Below the pieces are notes generated by a model. It saw nothing but the letters and a program-made list of their open reading frames with translations, was not told where the DNA came from and did no database searches. A program made the position numbers and the translations under genes. From Ardenticatenaceae bacterium (GTDB lineage: Bacteria > Chloroflexota > Anaerolineae > Promineifilales > Promineifilaceae), in NCBI GenBank assembly GCA_020634435.1, contig JACKBS010000006.1, positions 248,001-312,000 of the forward strand: DNA of 64,000 nucleotides. Direction: 5' to 3'. Below are positions 58,022 through 64,000 of the stretch, one piece after another (the stretch's first letter is position 1; every line of letters begins with the position of its first letter).

Positions 58022-58933
58022 CTAACGCACCACGCCTTTTGTACGCAGGGTTTGTAACACCAGCTTTTCCCACGGCATGTCCGTGGTGAGGGGGATGTAA
58101 TGAATGTGGCGGTTAGCGCAATAGGCGGCAATCTCGGTTTGCCACTCTTGCAGGCGCTCGCGGTACAAATCTAGCGTAGAGGGGTCTAGAGTGATTTCGG
58201 CGTCCGCACCAGTTTCGATGTCTACCAGCTTGAGGTCGCCGCTGACGGGTGGCTCTACTTCGTCCGGGCTGAGCAGGTGGATGAGGCCGACTTCATAGCC
58301 GCGTGCTTGCAGGGCGTTTAGGCCGTCCTGGTACCCGTTGGGGGAAAGTAAGTCGCTCAGGATAAACAGCAGGCCAGGCCGCCGTCCGCGCAGGGCGTAG
58401 TTTTTGAGCGATTGGTTCAAATCGGTGATACCGCTGCCGCTGCCGGTTTCCAAAAATTGCAGCAGGCGCAGCGAGTTTTGCTGCCCGCGAAACGGCCCCC
58501 AGATGTGGTCGCCCTGGCTGCTGAGGAGGGTAACGGCCGTTAAGTCTCCGGCAGTCAGCCCAATGTGCCCCAATGCCCCAGCCAGCCGCAGCGCATACAC
58601 CAGCTTGTTCTCCGACCGATCACCGTTTACCGATAACCGTTCACCGTCCTCCGGCCAGTTCATGCTGGCGCTGGCATCGACGAGAAGGTGAACGGCTAAA
58701 TCTTCCTCTTCTTCAAGGAGCTTGATGAACGGCCGTTCCAGCCGCGCATACACATTCCAATCCAGCCGCCGCAAATCGTCCCCTTTGGTGTAGTTACGAT
58801 AATCGGCAAACTCGATGGAGGTGCCCCGCTTGCTGCTGCGCCGGTCGCCCTTCATCACGCCCACGCGTACGCGCTCGGCCACGAGGGTGAGCTGTTCCAG
58901 TTTGCGTAGGGTGGTTTCGTCAAAAATGGTCAT
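58022..58933 (-). CDS. DUF58-family protein (MoxR partner)
   Basis: A 303-residue protein. The N-terminal RVGVMKGDRRSSKRGTSIEFADYRNYTKGDDLRRLDWNVYARLERPFIKLLEEEEDLAVHLLVDASASM is the DUF58 signature, with a degenerate vWA fold (DASASM). Residues about 98-113 (EDGERLSVNGDRSENK) are encoded by a GGTAATCGG-family repeat that follows this signature. It would normally be co-transcribed with moxR, but an IS element now separates them. Confidence 0.93.
   Translation of the reverse strand: MTIFDETTLRKLEQLTLVAERVRVGVMKGDRRSSKRGTSIEFADYRNYTKGDDLRRLDWNVYARLERPFIKLLEEEEDLAVHLLVDASASMNWPEDGERLSVNGDRSENKLVYALRLAGALGHIGLTAGDLTAVTLLSSQGDHIWGPFRGQQNSLRLLQFLETGSGSGITDLNQSLKNYALRGRRPGLLFILSDLLSPNGYQDGLNALQARGYEVGLIHLLSPDEVEPPVSGDLKLVDIETGADAEITLDPSTLDLYRERLQEWQTEIAAYCANRHIHYIPLTTDMPWEKLVLQTLRTKGVVR
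58613..58648. repeat. 'GGTAATCGG' family repeat inside the DUF58 gene
   Basis: CCGATCACCGTTTACCGATAACCGTTCACC, in frame. Confidence 0.75.
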
Positions 58934-58940
58934 GGTTTTT

Positions 58941-58972
58941 AGTGAAAAGTGATAAGTGAAAAGTAAAAAGTA
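58941..58972. repeat. Left arm of a 'GTGAAAAGTAAAAAGT' palindrome split by the IS
   Basis: AGTGAAAAGTGATAAGTGAAAAGTAAAAAGT; the matching right arm is at 60270-60303, on the other side of the IS3 element. Confidence 0.8.
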
Positions 58973-59032
58973 GTCCTGACCCGTCCTAAATATAGTTGAC
59001 AGATATAATCACCATTTAGGATGGGCAACCTT

Positions 59033-59386
59033 ATGAAAAAAGAAACCGTCAGACGTTACAGCCTGGCCTTCAAACAACAAGTCGTGCGTGAGTACGAAGC
59101 CGGGGCCAGCATCTACAGCTTGCTTAACAAGTACGGCATTGGCGCACACACAACGGTGCAACGATGGATTGAGCAATACGGCCGTTCCGGCTACCGTGCC
59201 GAACTGGTGGTCATTCAAACAGCTGAAGACCAGCAGGGCATCAAAGCACTCAAACGACGGGTCGCGGAACTGGAATCCGCGCTAGCGCAAAGCACCTTGG
59301 ACAACCGGATGTTGGCAGCCACGCTCACGGTGGCCAGTGACGCCTTGGGCGTTGACCTTAAAAAAAATTTCGGCAAGAAATCATAG
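59033..59386 (+). CDS. IS3-family transposase OrfA
   Basis: About 117 residues with an N-terminal helix-turn-helix (RYSLAFKQQVVREYEAGASIYSLLNKYGI, TVQRWIEQYG) and a C-terminal leucine-zipper-like helix (IKALKRRVAELESAL). It binds the IS ends. Near its end codons AAA AAA AAT lie on an eight-A run (59360-59367), where a -1 slip would join it to OrfB. An ATG at 59021 is an alternative start. Confidence 0.9.
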   Translation: MKKETVRRYSLAFKQQVVREYEAGASIYSLLNKYGIGAHTTVQRWIEQYGRSGYRAELVVIQTAEDQQGIKALKRRVAELESALAQSTLDNRMLAATLTVASDALGVDLKKNFGKKS

Positions 59387-59409
59387 ACCATATCCGGCAA
59401 GCGGGCCAA

Positions 59410-60225
59410 GTGCCCACTCAGGCCGCCGTGACCTGGTTTGGCATCAGCCGCCAAGCCTACTTTCAAGCCAAGCAGCGGCAACAGCAGCAGGAAGCTGAAA
59501 ATCAGCTCATCCTGAACTTGGTCAAAGAAAAACGGCGGCTGCATCCCCAGATGGGCGGGCGCAAGCTGTACCATGAGCTGCGACCCTGCTGGGAAAACCT
59601 GGAGATTACTCGTGGTCGGGATGCTTTTTTTGACCTGCTACGCGCCCACAATTTGTTGATTGTGCCCAAGCGTAATCGACGGCGAACCACCTTAGCTGGC
59701 TCCTGGCGTTGTCCCAATCGTCTAGTTGGTTTGACGTTGGCGACCACTCATCAGGCGTGGGTTGGTGACATCACCTTCATCACGACGGAAACAGGCTTTG
59801 TCTATCTGGCGCTGCTCACAGATGCGTTTTCGCGCTTTATCGTCGGTTATGATATTTCGGCCTCTTTGGCCACGGAAGGTTGCCTGCGGGCCTTGCAGCT
59901 GGCCATCAACCAGGCGCATTGTCCGGTGACCGGATTGATTCACCATTCTGACCATGGGGTGCAATACACCTCGTGGTCGTATCGAGACTGTCTCCAAGAG
60001 CACCGCTTGCTACCCAGCATGGGTGAGGTGGGCAATTGCTATGACAACGCGTTGGCAGAACGCATGAACGGTATTTTAAAGAACGAATATGGTCTGGATG
60101 ACCTGTTTGTCAATTTGGCGCACGCGCAGCAAGCGGTGGCTGAAGCAGTTTGGCTGTACAACTATGATCGCCCACATCTGTCGTTGGGCTATGCTAAACC
60201 TGCTGAAATTCATTTTGATAACTGA
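59410..60225 (+). CDS. IS3-family transposase OrfB (DDE integrase)
   Basis: About 271 residues from the GTG at 59410, but the frame is open back to 59362, so it is probably made mainly as an OrfAB fusion by -1 frameshifting. The DDE triad is visible: Asp in WVGDITFITTE, Asp in HHSDHGVQYTS, and Glu in NALAERMNGILKNEY. The upstream helical region (RRLHPQMGGRKLYHEL) matches HTH_21. The ORF is intact, so the element may be active. Confidence 0.93.
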   Translation: MPTQAAVTWFGISRQAYFQAKQRQQQQEAENQLILNLVKEKRRLHPQMGGRKLYHELRPCWENLEITRGRDAFFDLLRAHNLLIVPKRNRRRTTLAGSWRCPNRLVGLTLATTHQAWVGDITFITTETGFVYLALLTDAFSRFIVGYDISASLATEGCLRALQLAINQAHCPVTGLIHHSDHGVQYTSWSYRDCLQEHRLLPSMGEVGNCYDNALAERMNGILKNEYGLDDLFVNLAHAQQAVAEAVWLYNYDRPHLSLGYAKPAEIHFDN

Positions 60226-60269
60226 TGTGAAGTAGTCACTATTTTGTGTCAACTTATTTTAGGACTTGA

Positions 60270-60303
60270 CACTTTTCACTTATCACTTTTTACTTTTCAC
60301 TTC
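60270..60303. repeat. Right arm of the IS-split palindrome
   Basis: CACTTTTCACTTATCACTTTTTACTTTTCACTTCC, complementary to 58941-58972. It abuts the moxR stop. Confidence 0.8.
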
Positions 60304-60304
60304 C

Positions 60305-61297
60305 TTACTCTCGTGGTACAGCAGTCAGTAAATCCGCCACTACATCATCAGTGCGCACGCCCTCTGCCTGGCCTTCAAAGTTGAGCAGGAGGCGGTGGCG
60401 TAGGGCGGCCGGGGCTACGGTGGACACATCATCGAAGCTAACGTTGAGACGGCCGTTTAACAACGCCGTAATCTTCGCCCCCAGCACCAACGCCTGCGCC
60501 CCGCGCGGGCTGGAGCCGTAACGCACGTACTGGTTCACCAACACTGCCGGACTGCTGCCCGGATGCGTCGCCACGACAAGCTGGCTGATATACTGGCTCA
60601 CGTGGCTGGGAATCGGCACCTGCCGCGCCAGCGCCTGCATAGCGATGAGCCGCGCCCCGTCGGCAGCCACTTCGGGCGCGGGCGTGCTCTTGCCCGTGGT
60701 GCGCGCCAAAATCTCCGTCAGCTCATCGGCTGAGGGAAAGCCAACATTGATTTTGAAGAGGAAGCGGTCCAACTGTGCTTCGGGCAGCGGATAGGTGCCT
60801 TCTTGTTCGATTGGGTTTTGTGTGGCTAGCACAAAAAATGGCGCGGGCAGTTGGTAGGTGTGGTTGGCTACCGTCACCGTCTTTTCCTGCATCGCTTCCA
60901 GCATGGCGGATTGGGTTTTGGGTGTGGCCCGATTGATTTCGTCAGCCAGGATCAGGTTGGCAAACACCGGCCCCTGCTGAAAACGAAAAGCGCGGTGCCC
61001 ATCCGCCTCTTCCATGATTTCCGTGCCGGTGATGTCGGCGGGCATCAGGTCGGGCGTGAACTGGATGCGGCTGAAATCGAGCTTGAGCACCTGCCCCAGC
61101 GTGCGGATGAGCATCGTTTTGCCCAGCCCCGGCACGCCTTCCAGCAGCACATGCCCGCCGCTAAGAATGCCCACCAGCACCGTTCGCACCACATCCGCCT
61201 GGCCCACAATGACCTTCCCCACTTCAGCTTCAATATTTGCCGCTGTCTCCCGAAAATCTGCCACCGAAAGTTCAGCCAATGCTGCGTCATCAATCAT
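60305..61297 (-). CDS. MoxR-family AAA+ ATPase
   Basis: A 330-residue AAA+ chaperone. Walker A is LLEGVPGLGKTMLI, Walker B VFANLILADEINRATPKTQSAMLEAM, sensor 1 FVLATQNPIEQEGTYPLPEAQLDRF. These ATPases work with vWA/DUF58 partners to insert cofactors or mature envelope complexes. AGAGG precedes the ATG. Its natural downstream partner, the DUF58 gene, is cut off by the IS3 insertion, and polarity may reduce its expression. Confidence 0.95.
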   Translation of the reverse strand: MIDDAALAELSVADFRETAANIEAEVGKVIVGQADVVRTVLVGILSGGHVLLEGVPGLGKTMLIRTLGQVLKLDFSRIQFTPDLMPADITGTEIMEEADGHRAFRFQQGPVFANLILADEINRATPKTQSAMLEAMQEKTVTVANHTYQLPAPFFVLATQNPIEQEGTYPLPEAQLDRFLFKINVGFPSADELTEILARTTGKSTPAPEVAADGARLIAMQALARQVPIPSHVSQYISQLVVATHPGSSPAVLVNQYVRYGSSPRGAQALVLGAKITALLNGRLNVSFDDVSTVAPAALRHRLLLNFEGQAEGVRTDDVVADLLTAVPRE

Positions 61298-61314
61298 AAA
61301 ATTCCTCTATCTTT

Positions 61315-61419
61315 CTCGTTCCCGCGCTCTGCGTGGGAATGCTGGTTCAGGCGCTCTGCGCCGCGTGGGGGACGCCGGAGCGTCCCGATCTTCATTCCAC
61401 GCCGAGCGTGGAACGAGAG
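61315..61419. repeat. Nested 'CTCGTTCCCGCGCTCTGCGTGGGAATGC' palindrome
   Basis: Several stacked inverted repeats ending CCACGCCGAGCGTGGAACGAGAG. The right end encodes the last residues of the next gene. Similar elements are common in other phyla. Confidence 0.8.
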
Positions 61420-61832
61420 GTGAAATACTCAATAATTGCTGTGTCCTCGCTGAGAATGTGATCTATAATTTTATAAACATCATTAATCCAAGGATGCTGC
61501 AATGCCTCTTCACGGTCTAAAACTTGCCCCAGAAAAGTAACATACCCCCATGCTGAATCATCCGCATTCGTTACACTGACTGCCCACTCATCTTTATTTT
61601 CCCAAATCTGAAGCGTAAATGCAGTACGCTCAGCTGGTGATGAATCTTCGCTCCATGAACCTAGCCCAACAATTAACTCAACGATCCTCTTTTCATGTCC
61701 CTCAGTATAAGTTGCCATGTAGAGAGCAAACGGATTGTCGTTCTGCAACACGTAGCGGACAAGTTTTGTGGATTTGTTGCCGCAGCATTCACAGGTTGAA
61801 TATTGAGGTTCTTCAAATTCGAGTGAAAACAC
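61392..61832 (-). CDS. Hypothetical Cys-rich-start protein, possibly immunity-like
   Basis: A 146-residue soluble protein. The start has a CxCC motif (YSTCECCGNKST), and the body is rich in Asp, Glu, Trp and Tyr. The size, acidity and CECCG opening are reminiscent of small immunity-type proteins, but I cannot assign a family. The DNA is AT-richer than its surroundings and has no ACGGCCGT, suggesting transfer. AGAGG precedes the GTG start. The C-terminal SRSTLGVE is encoded by the adjacent palindrome, so the original C-terminus may have been changed. Confidence 0.7.
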   Translation of the reverse strand: MFSLEFEEPQYSTCECCGNKSTKLVRYVLQNDNPFALYMATYTEGHEKRIVELIVGLGSWSEDSSPAERTAFTLQIWENKDEWAVSVTNADDSAWGYVTFLGQVLDREEALQHPWINDVYKIIDHILSEDTAIIEYFTSRSTLGVE

Positions 61833-61865
61833 GGTAATCCTCTTATTTTTTGAGAAATGAATTTT

Positions 61866-61915
61866 GTAGCCGCGGATTCCAATCCGCGTTTGGCGCGCAA
61901 AGAATGCGCGGCTAC
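61866..61915. repeat. Diverged 'GTAGCCGCGGATT...GCGCGGCTAC' inverted repeat
   Basis: Third member of the family at 17458 and 26084, between the hypothetical gene and the coiled-coil gene. Confidence 0.75.
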
Positions 61916-63549
61916 GGTTCCAGGGATGAAAAGTAGTCCCGAATGTACCCTTTTAGGCCGAGCGGAATGTAATCGTCGGCGAGGGCTTCGTTGGCGGCGT
62001 TGCGGTAGTCGCCGAAGACCTGCTCGTAGGGCACGATGCTTTGCTCGTCGCCGAACTCGGTGGGGTTTTCGCTGAGCAGTCCGCCGCACGAGACCGGATC
62101 GGCCAGACATTCGGCGGGCAGTTCCACATCTTCACCCTCAAAGCCGCTCAAATCGACCAGATCGGGCGCAAACACATTTTCCGCGTGCCCACCGCCTGGT
62201 CCAGGGCCACCTTGACCCGCGCCCTGGTTGCTGCCACTGCCTTGTCCTGCGCCTTGCCCTTGTCCACTGCCATCACCAGAACCCTGCCCTTGCCCCTGAC
62301 CTTGTCCTTGGCCCTCACCTTCGCCTTGTCCTTGCCCCTGGCCTTGACCATTGCCTTCCGCCTGTTGGCTCTGGCCAGATTGATTACCCTGACCCGCTTG
62401 CGCCACTTCTTGCCGCCCTTCTCCCAGCTGATTGGCAGCGGCGTTGGCCTGCCCAGCGGCGGCGTTACTTTGGGCGCGCTGCTGGAGGGTGCCCGCGGCC
62501 TGTTGCAGCGCTTGCTGCGCGGCGGCGACGTCTCCGTTTTGCAGCGCTTCGGCAGCGGCGGCGAGTTCATTGGCCAGTTCGCTATCGACATCTTGGAGGG
62601 AAGCTGCCGTTTCTGCCAAATCTTCCGCCAACTGGGCCAACTCCTCATCCGACAATGTTGGTAAGCTCTCCGCCAACTGCGCTGCCGCCGCGCCCGCCTG
62701 GGACAAATTGCCATTTTGCAAATTTTGCCCCAGCGACTGGCTATTCTGGTTTTCCGCCAGTGGCTGCCCTGCATCTTGCAAGGATTGTTGCAGATTGGAT
62801 TGATCGTTGTTGGCCGCCAGCTCGCGCAAATCTGCTTCCGCCTCCGACAGCGTGGCGACGGCTTCTTCCTGGCTCAGGTTGCCCTGCTCCAGCCCTTCCA
62901 GGGCATTTTGGATTGGCTCGGTTAGCTCTTCTTTTTGCTCGTCGGTCAGTTCGGGGTTCTGGATGATTTCTTCTTGCAGCGTTTCCAGCGTCTCTACCTG
63001 CTCGGCGATGGTTTCCTGGATGGCGCGGCTTTTGAGGAGGGCGGTTTCCTGGGTGTTGGGCAGAAGTACGGCCGTTCCCAACAAAACAAGCGCCACCAAA
63101 ATCACCAACCAATCCTGCCGGTTCACTTTGAAGGGCAGCATCACCTGGGTATCGACGCGGCGAACGGCCGTTAACGTGTCGTTCAATTGCAAATCGGCAA
63201 AGGTGGAATTGGTGTCTAGCTGCTGCGTTTGGATTTCAACGGCCGTACTGGCTCGCTCCTTCAGCAAAAATTGCCGGTCGGCAAACCGCGCCTGCTGTAG
63301 CAAATCCCGCCGCTGGCTGATTAGCCAGATGACTGCGCCGAGCAAGCCAACCAGCCCCAAGCTACCCGCTACCAGCCCAACTTCCTGGTTTGTCAGCAGC
63401 GGGCGAAAGCGAGCGATGGTCGCTACGACCACGCCTAGCAGCAGGCCCAGCAGCAGGCCACGCGGCAGCCACAACAGGCCATCCCGCATCCGGCGACGGC
63501 CGTTCCACTGCCTCAACTGCTGTTTTAATTCCTCAAATCGTTCGTTCAT
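61912..63549 (-). CDS. Membrane protein with coiled coil and Gln/Gly-rich region
   Basis: A 545-residue protein. Three membrane segments (about 30-50, 53-75 and 130-150) resemble the N-terminal layout of DUF4175 proteins. A Gln/Glu/Asn/Ala-rich coiled coil follows (about 170-370), then a near-repetitive GQGQGEGEGQGQ region (about 390-455), and a C-terminal acidic domain with one Cys pair (CLADPVSC). The coiled coil and GQG region probably span the periplasm or cell wall. It lies upstream of moxR in the same direction, and is probably part of that envelope complex. Confidence 0.75.
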   Translation of the reverse strand: MNERFEELKQQLRQWNGRRRMRDGLLWLPRGLLLGLLLGVVVATIARFRPLLTNQEVGLVAGSLGLVGLLGAVIWLISQRRDLLQQARFADRQFLLKERASTAVEIQTQQLDTNSTFADLQLNDTLTAVRRVDTQVMLPFKVNRQDWLVILVALVLLGTAVLLPNTQETALLKSRAIQETIAEQVETLETLQEEIIQNPELTDEQKEELTEPIQNALEGLEQGNLSQEEAVATLSEAEADLRELAANNDQSNLQQSLQDAGQPLAENQNSQSLGQNLQNGNLSQAGAAAAQLAESLPTLSDEELAQLAEDLAETAASLQDVDSELANELAAAAEALQNGDVAAAQQALQQAAGTLQQRAQSNAAAGQANAAANQLGEGRQEVAQAGQGNQSGQSQQAEGNGQGQGQGQGEGEGQGQGQGQGQGSGDGSGQGQGAGQGSGSNQGAGQGGPGPGGGHAENVFAPDLVDLSGFEGEDVELPAECLADPVSCGGLLSENPTEFGDEQSIVPYEQVFGDYRNAANEALADDYIPLGLKGYIRDYFSSLEP

Positions 63550-63556
63550 GTTTTTT

Positions 63557-63703
63557 TGCCACAGAGGGCACAGAGGAAAAAGAGAAAATCTCTAATGTCT
63601 CTATGTTCTTGCTGTGGCCGGCGTCTCGCCGTACCATCTTTCTGGCGCGGTTGGAAACCGGCCAGAGCAACTTAAATCTCTAAAAACTCTGTGCTCTCTG
63701 TGG
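63557..63703. repeat. 'CCACAGAGGGCACAGAGG' palindrome with a nested second repeat
   Basis: Outer CACAGAG and CTCTGTG arms enclose a copy of GCTGTGGCCGGCGTC...GACCGGCCAGAGC-type sequence (63609-63670), also found inside the ABC gene at 23921-23982. Confidence 0.8.
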
Positions 63704-63712
63704 CCAATGTTC

Positions 63713-64000
63713 TTACTGCGTGGCGATTTTGCGGACGCGCCGCACAGTGGCGTAGAACAAAATCACCGACAGCAAAATGTAAAAAATCAAAAAGAGCGGC
63801 CAGGGTGAAAAGAGCCAGATCGAATGGCTGGCCCCGGATGCACCGCCAACGGAACTGCTGAAATACCAGAGAGAACCTTCCTCCACCAGCACAATATCGC
63901 TCACAACAAGGGTGGCGGGCAGATTAGTGGCTGCCAGAACCATGAGCAAATACATCAGGCCCGCTTCGGCCGTCCAGCTGAGAAGGGCGGCCCCGGCAAA
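63713..64000 (-). CDS. Membrane protein, 5' part beyond the window
   Basis: The frame is open to the window edge, so the start is missing. The visible 95 residues contain hydrophobic segments (LMYLLMVLAATNLPATLVVSDIVLV and WPLFLIFYILLSVILFYATV), with a Gly/Ser-rich loop between. It ends in a basic tail RRVRKIATQ. Family unknown; it shares direction with the coiled-coil and moxR genes. Confidence 0.65.
   Translation of the reverse strand, partial: FAGAALLSWTAEAGLMYLLMVLAATNLPATLVVSDIVLVEEGSLWYFSSSVGGASGASHSIWLFSPWPLFLIFYILLSVILFYATVRRVRKIATQ

Larger units (their letters stand above)
58977..60271 (+). mobile_element. IS3-family insertion sequence
   Basis: About 1.3 kb with imperfect terminal inverted repeats: TGACCCGTCCTAAATATAG... 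on the left and, as complement, TGTCAAGTCCTAAAATAAG... on the right (58977-59001 and 60247-60271). It carries two overlapping-frame ORFs with a slippery A8 run between them. No target duplication is obvious. It sits in the loop of a spacer palindrome, between moxR and the DUF58 gene. It carries one ACGGCCGT (59178). Confidence 0.9.

Noticed and set aside
1..64000. CRISPR arrays
   Set aside because: The repeats are palindromic and dispersed, without regular spacers, and no cas genes were seen.
1..64000. tRNA or rRNA genes
   Set aside because: I saw no T-arm GTTCGAAT-type motif in cloverleaf context and no rRNA signature.
1..64000. ACGGCCGT as a DNA-uptake sequence
   Set aside because: Known uptake sequences are not palindromes and no competence genes are in the window; kept only as one possible role under the main finding.

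Overview
The window looks like chromosomal DNA from a Chloroflexota bacterium (Anaerolineae/Ardenticatenia-like). This is an inference from gene style: a very large BTAD-NB-ARC-TPR regulator, effector-associated-domain (EAD) and STAND proteins, secreted proteins with Thr/Pro 'TPTP' linkers, C-terminal 'YLP' tails, a CysO-type cysteine pathway and a CarD regulator. I found no rRNA, tRNA, CRISPR array or prophage. The DNA is moderately GC-rich by eye, apart from an AT-richer accessory patch around 30.6-32.5 kb and a small gene at 61.4-61.8 kb.

Layout. 0-5 kb: pgk, a metallo-beta-lactamase-fold protein and an aminotransferase broken by a one-base shift. 5.3-8.5 kb: a minus-strand cassette of a 34-codon ORF, an EAD protein with a hydrophobic tail, and a STAND NTPase with six near-identical TPRs. 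8.6-13.3 kb: methyltransferase, small kinase, SpoIIE-like phosphatase, D-amino-acid-oxidase-like enzyme, cupredoxin and small membrane proteins. 13.5-19.3 kb: phosphotransferase, giant BTAD regulator, GAF/PAS adenylate cyclase. 19.7-22.5 kb: a thioredoxin-like lipoprotein with an in-frame TGA in place of the first active-site Cys (probable selenoprotein), a Rieske protein and a large exported protein. 22.6-29.6 kb: MacB-like ABC transporter with a LolA-like partner, nitroreductase, AFG1/ZapE-like ATPase, YcaQ-type glycosylase. 29.7-34.8 kb: an ITPase-like/EAD fusion, an AT-rich membrane protein, a RelE-type toxin-antitoxin pair lying between recD2 and a duplicated recD2 tail. 35-40.3 kb: ArsR regulator, GNAT protein, ECF sigma/anti-sigma pair, lysoplasmalogenase. 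40.4-45.7 kb: sulfur metabolism, with a structured leader before cysM and a SAM-I riboswitch before mec-cysO-DUF4395-thioredoxin-moeZ. 45.8-52.6 kb: two PQQ-type sugar dehydrogenases, rmlB, a metallophosphoesterase, nudC. 52.7-64 kb: a MoxR/DUF58/vWA cluster interleaved with rpsA and carD and interrupted by an IS3-family element.

Two genome-scale patterns dominate. First, the palindromic octamer ACGGCCGT occurs about 115 times by my count by eye, roughly one per 550 bp, in genes and spacers alike, where one or two would be expected; this resembles cyanobacterial HIP1. Second, nearly every spacer carries one of about 15 families of imperfect palindromic repeats. Several of these same repeats also sit in frame inside conserved genes, adding low-complexity peptide inserts in the manner of Rickettsia palindromic elements.

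The sulfur genes form a coherent pathway: MoeZ activates and thiolates CysO, CysM uses CysO thiocarboxylate to make a CysO-cysteine adduct, and the JAMM protease releases cysteine. The sensory and defence-like genes (EAD, STAND, ITPase-EAD, toxin-antitoxin) are the best places to look for undescribed biology, together with the probable selenoprotein.
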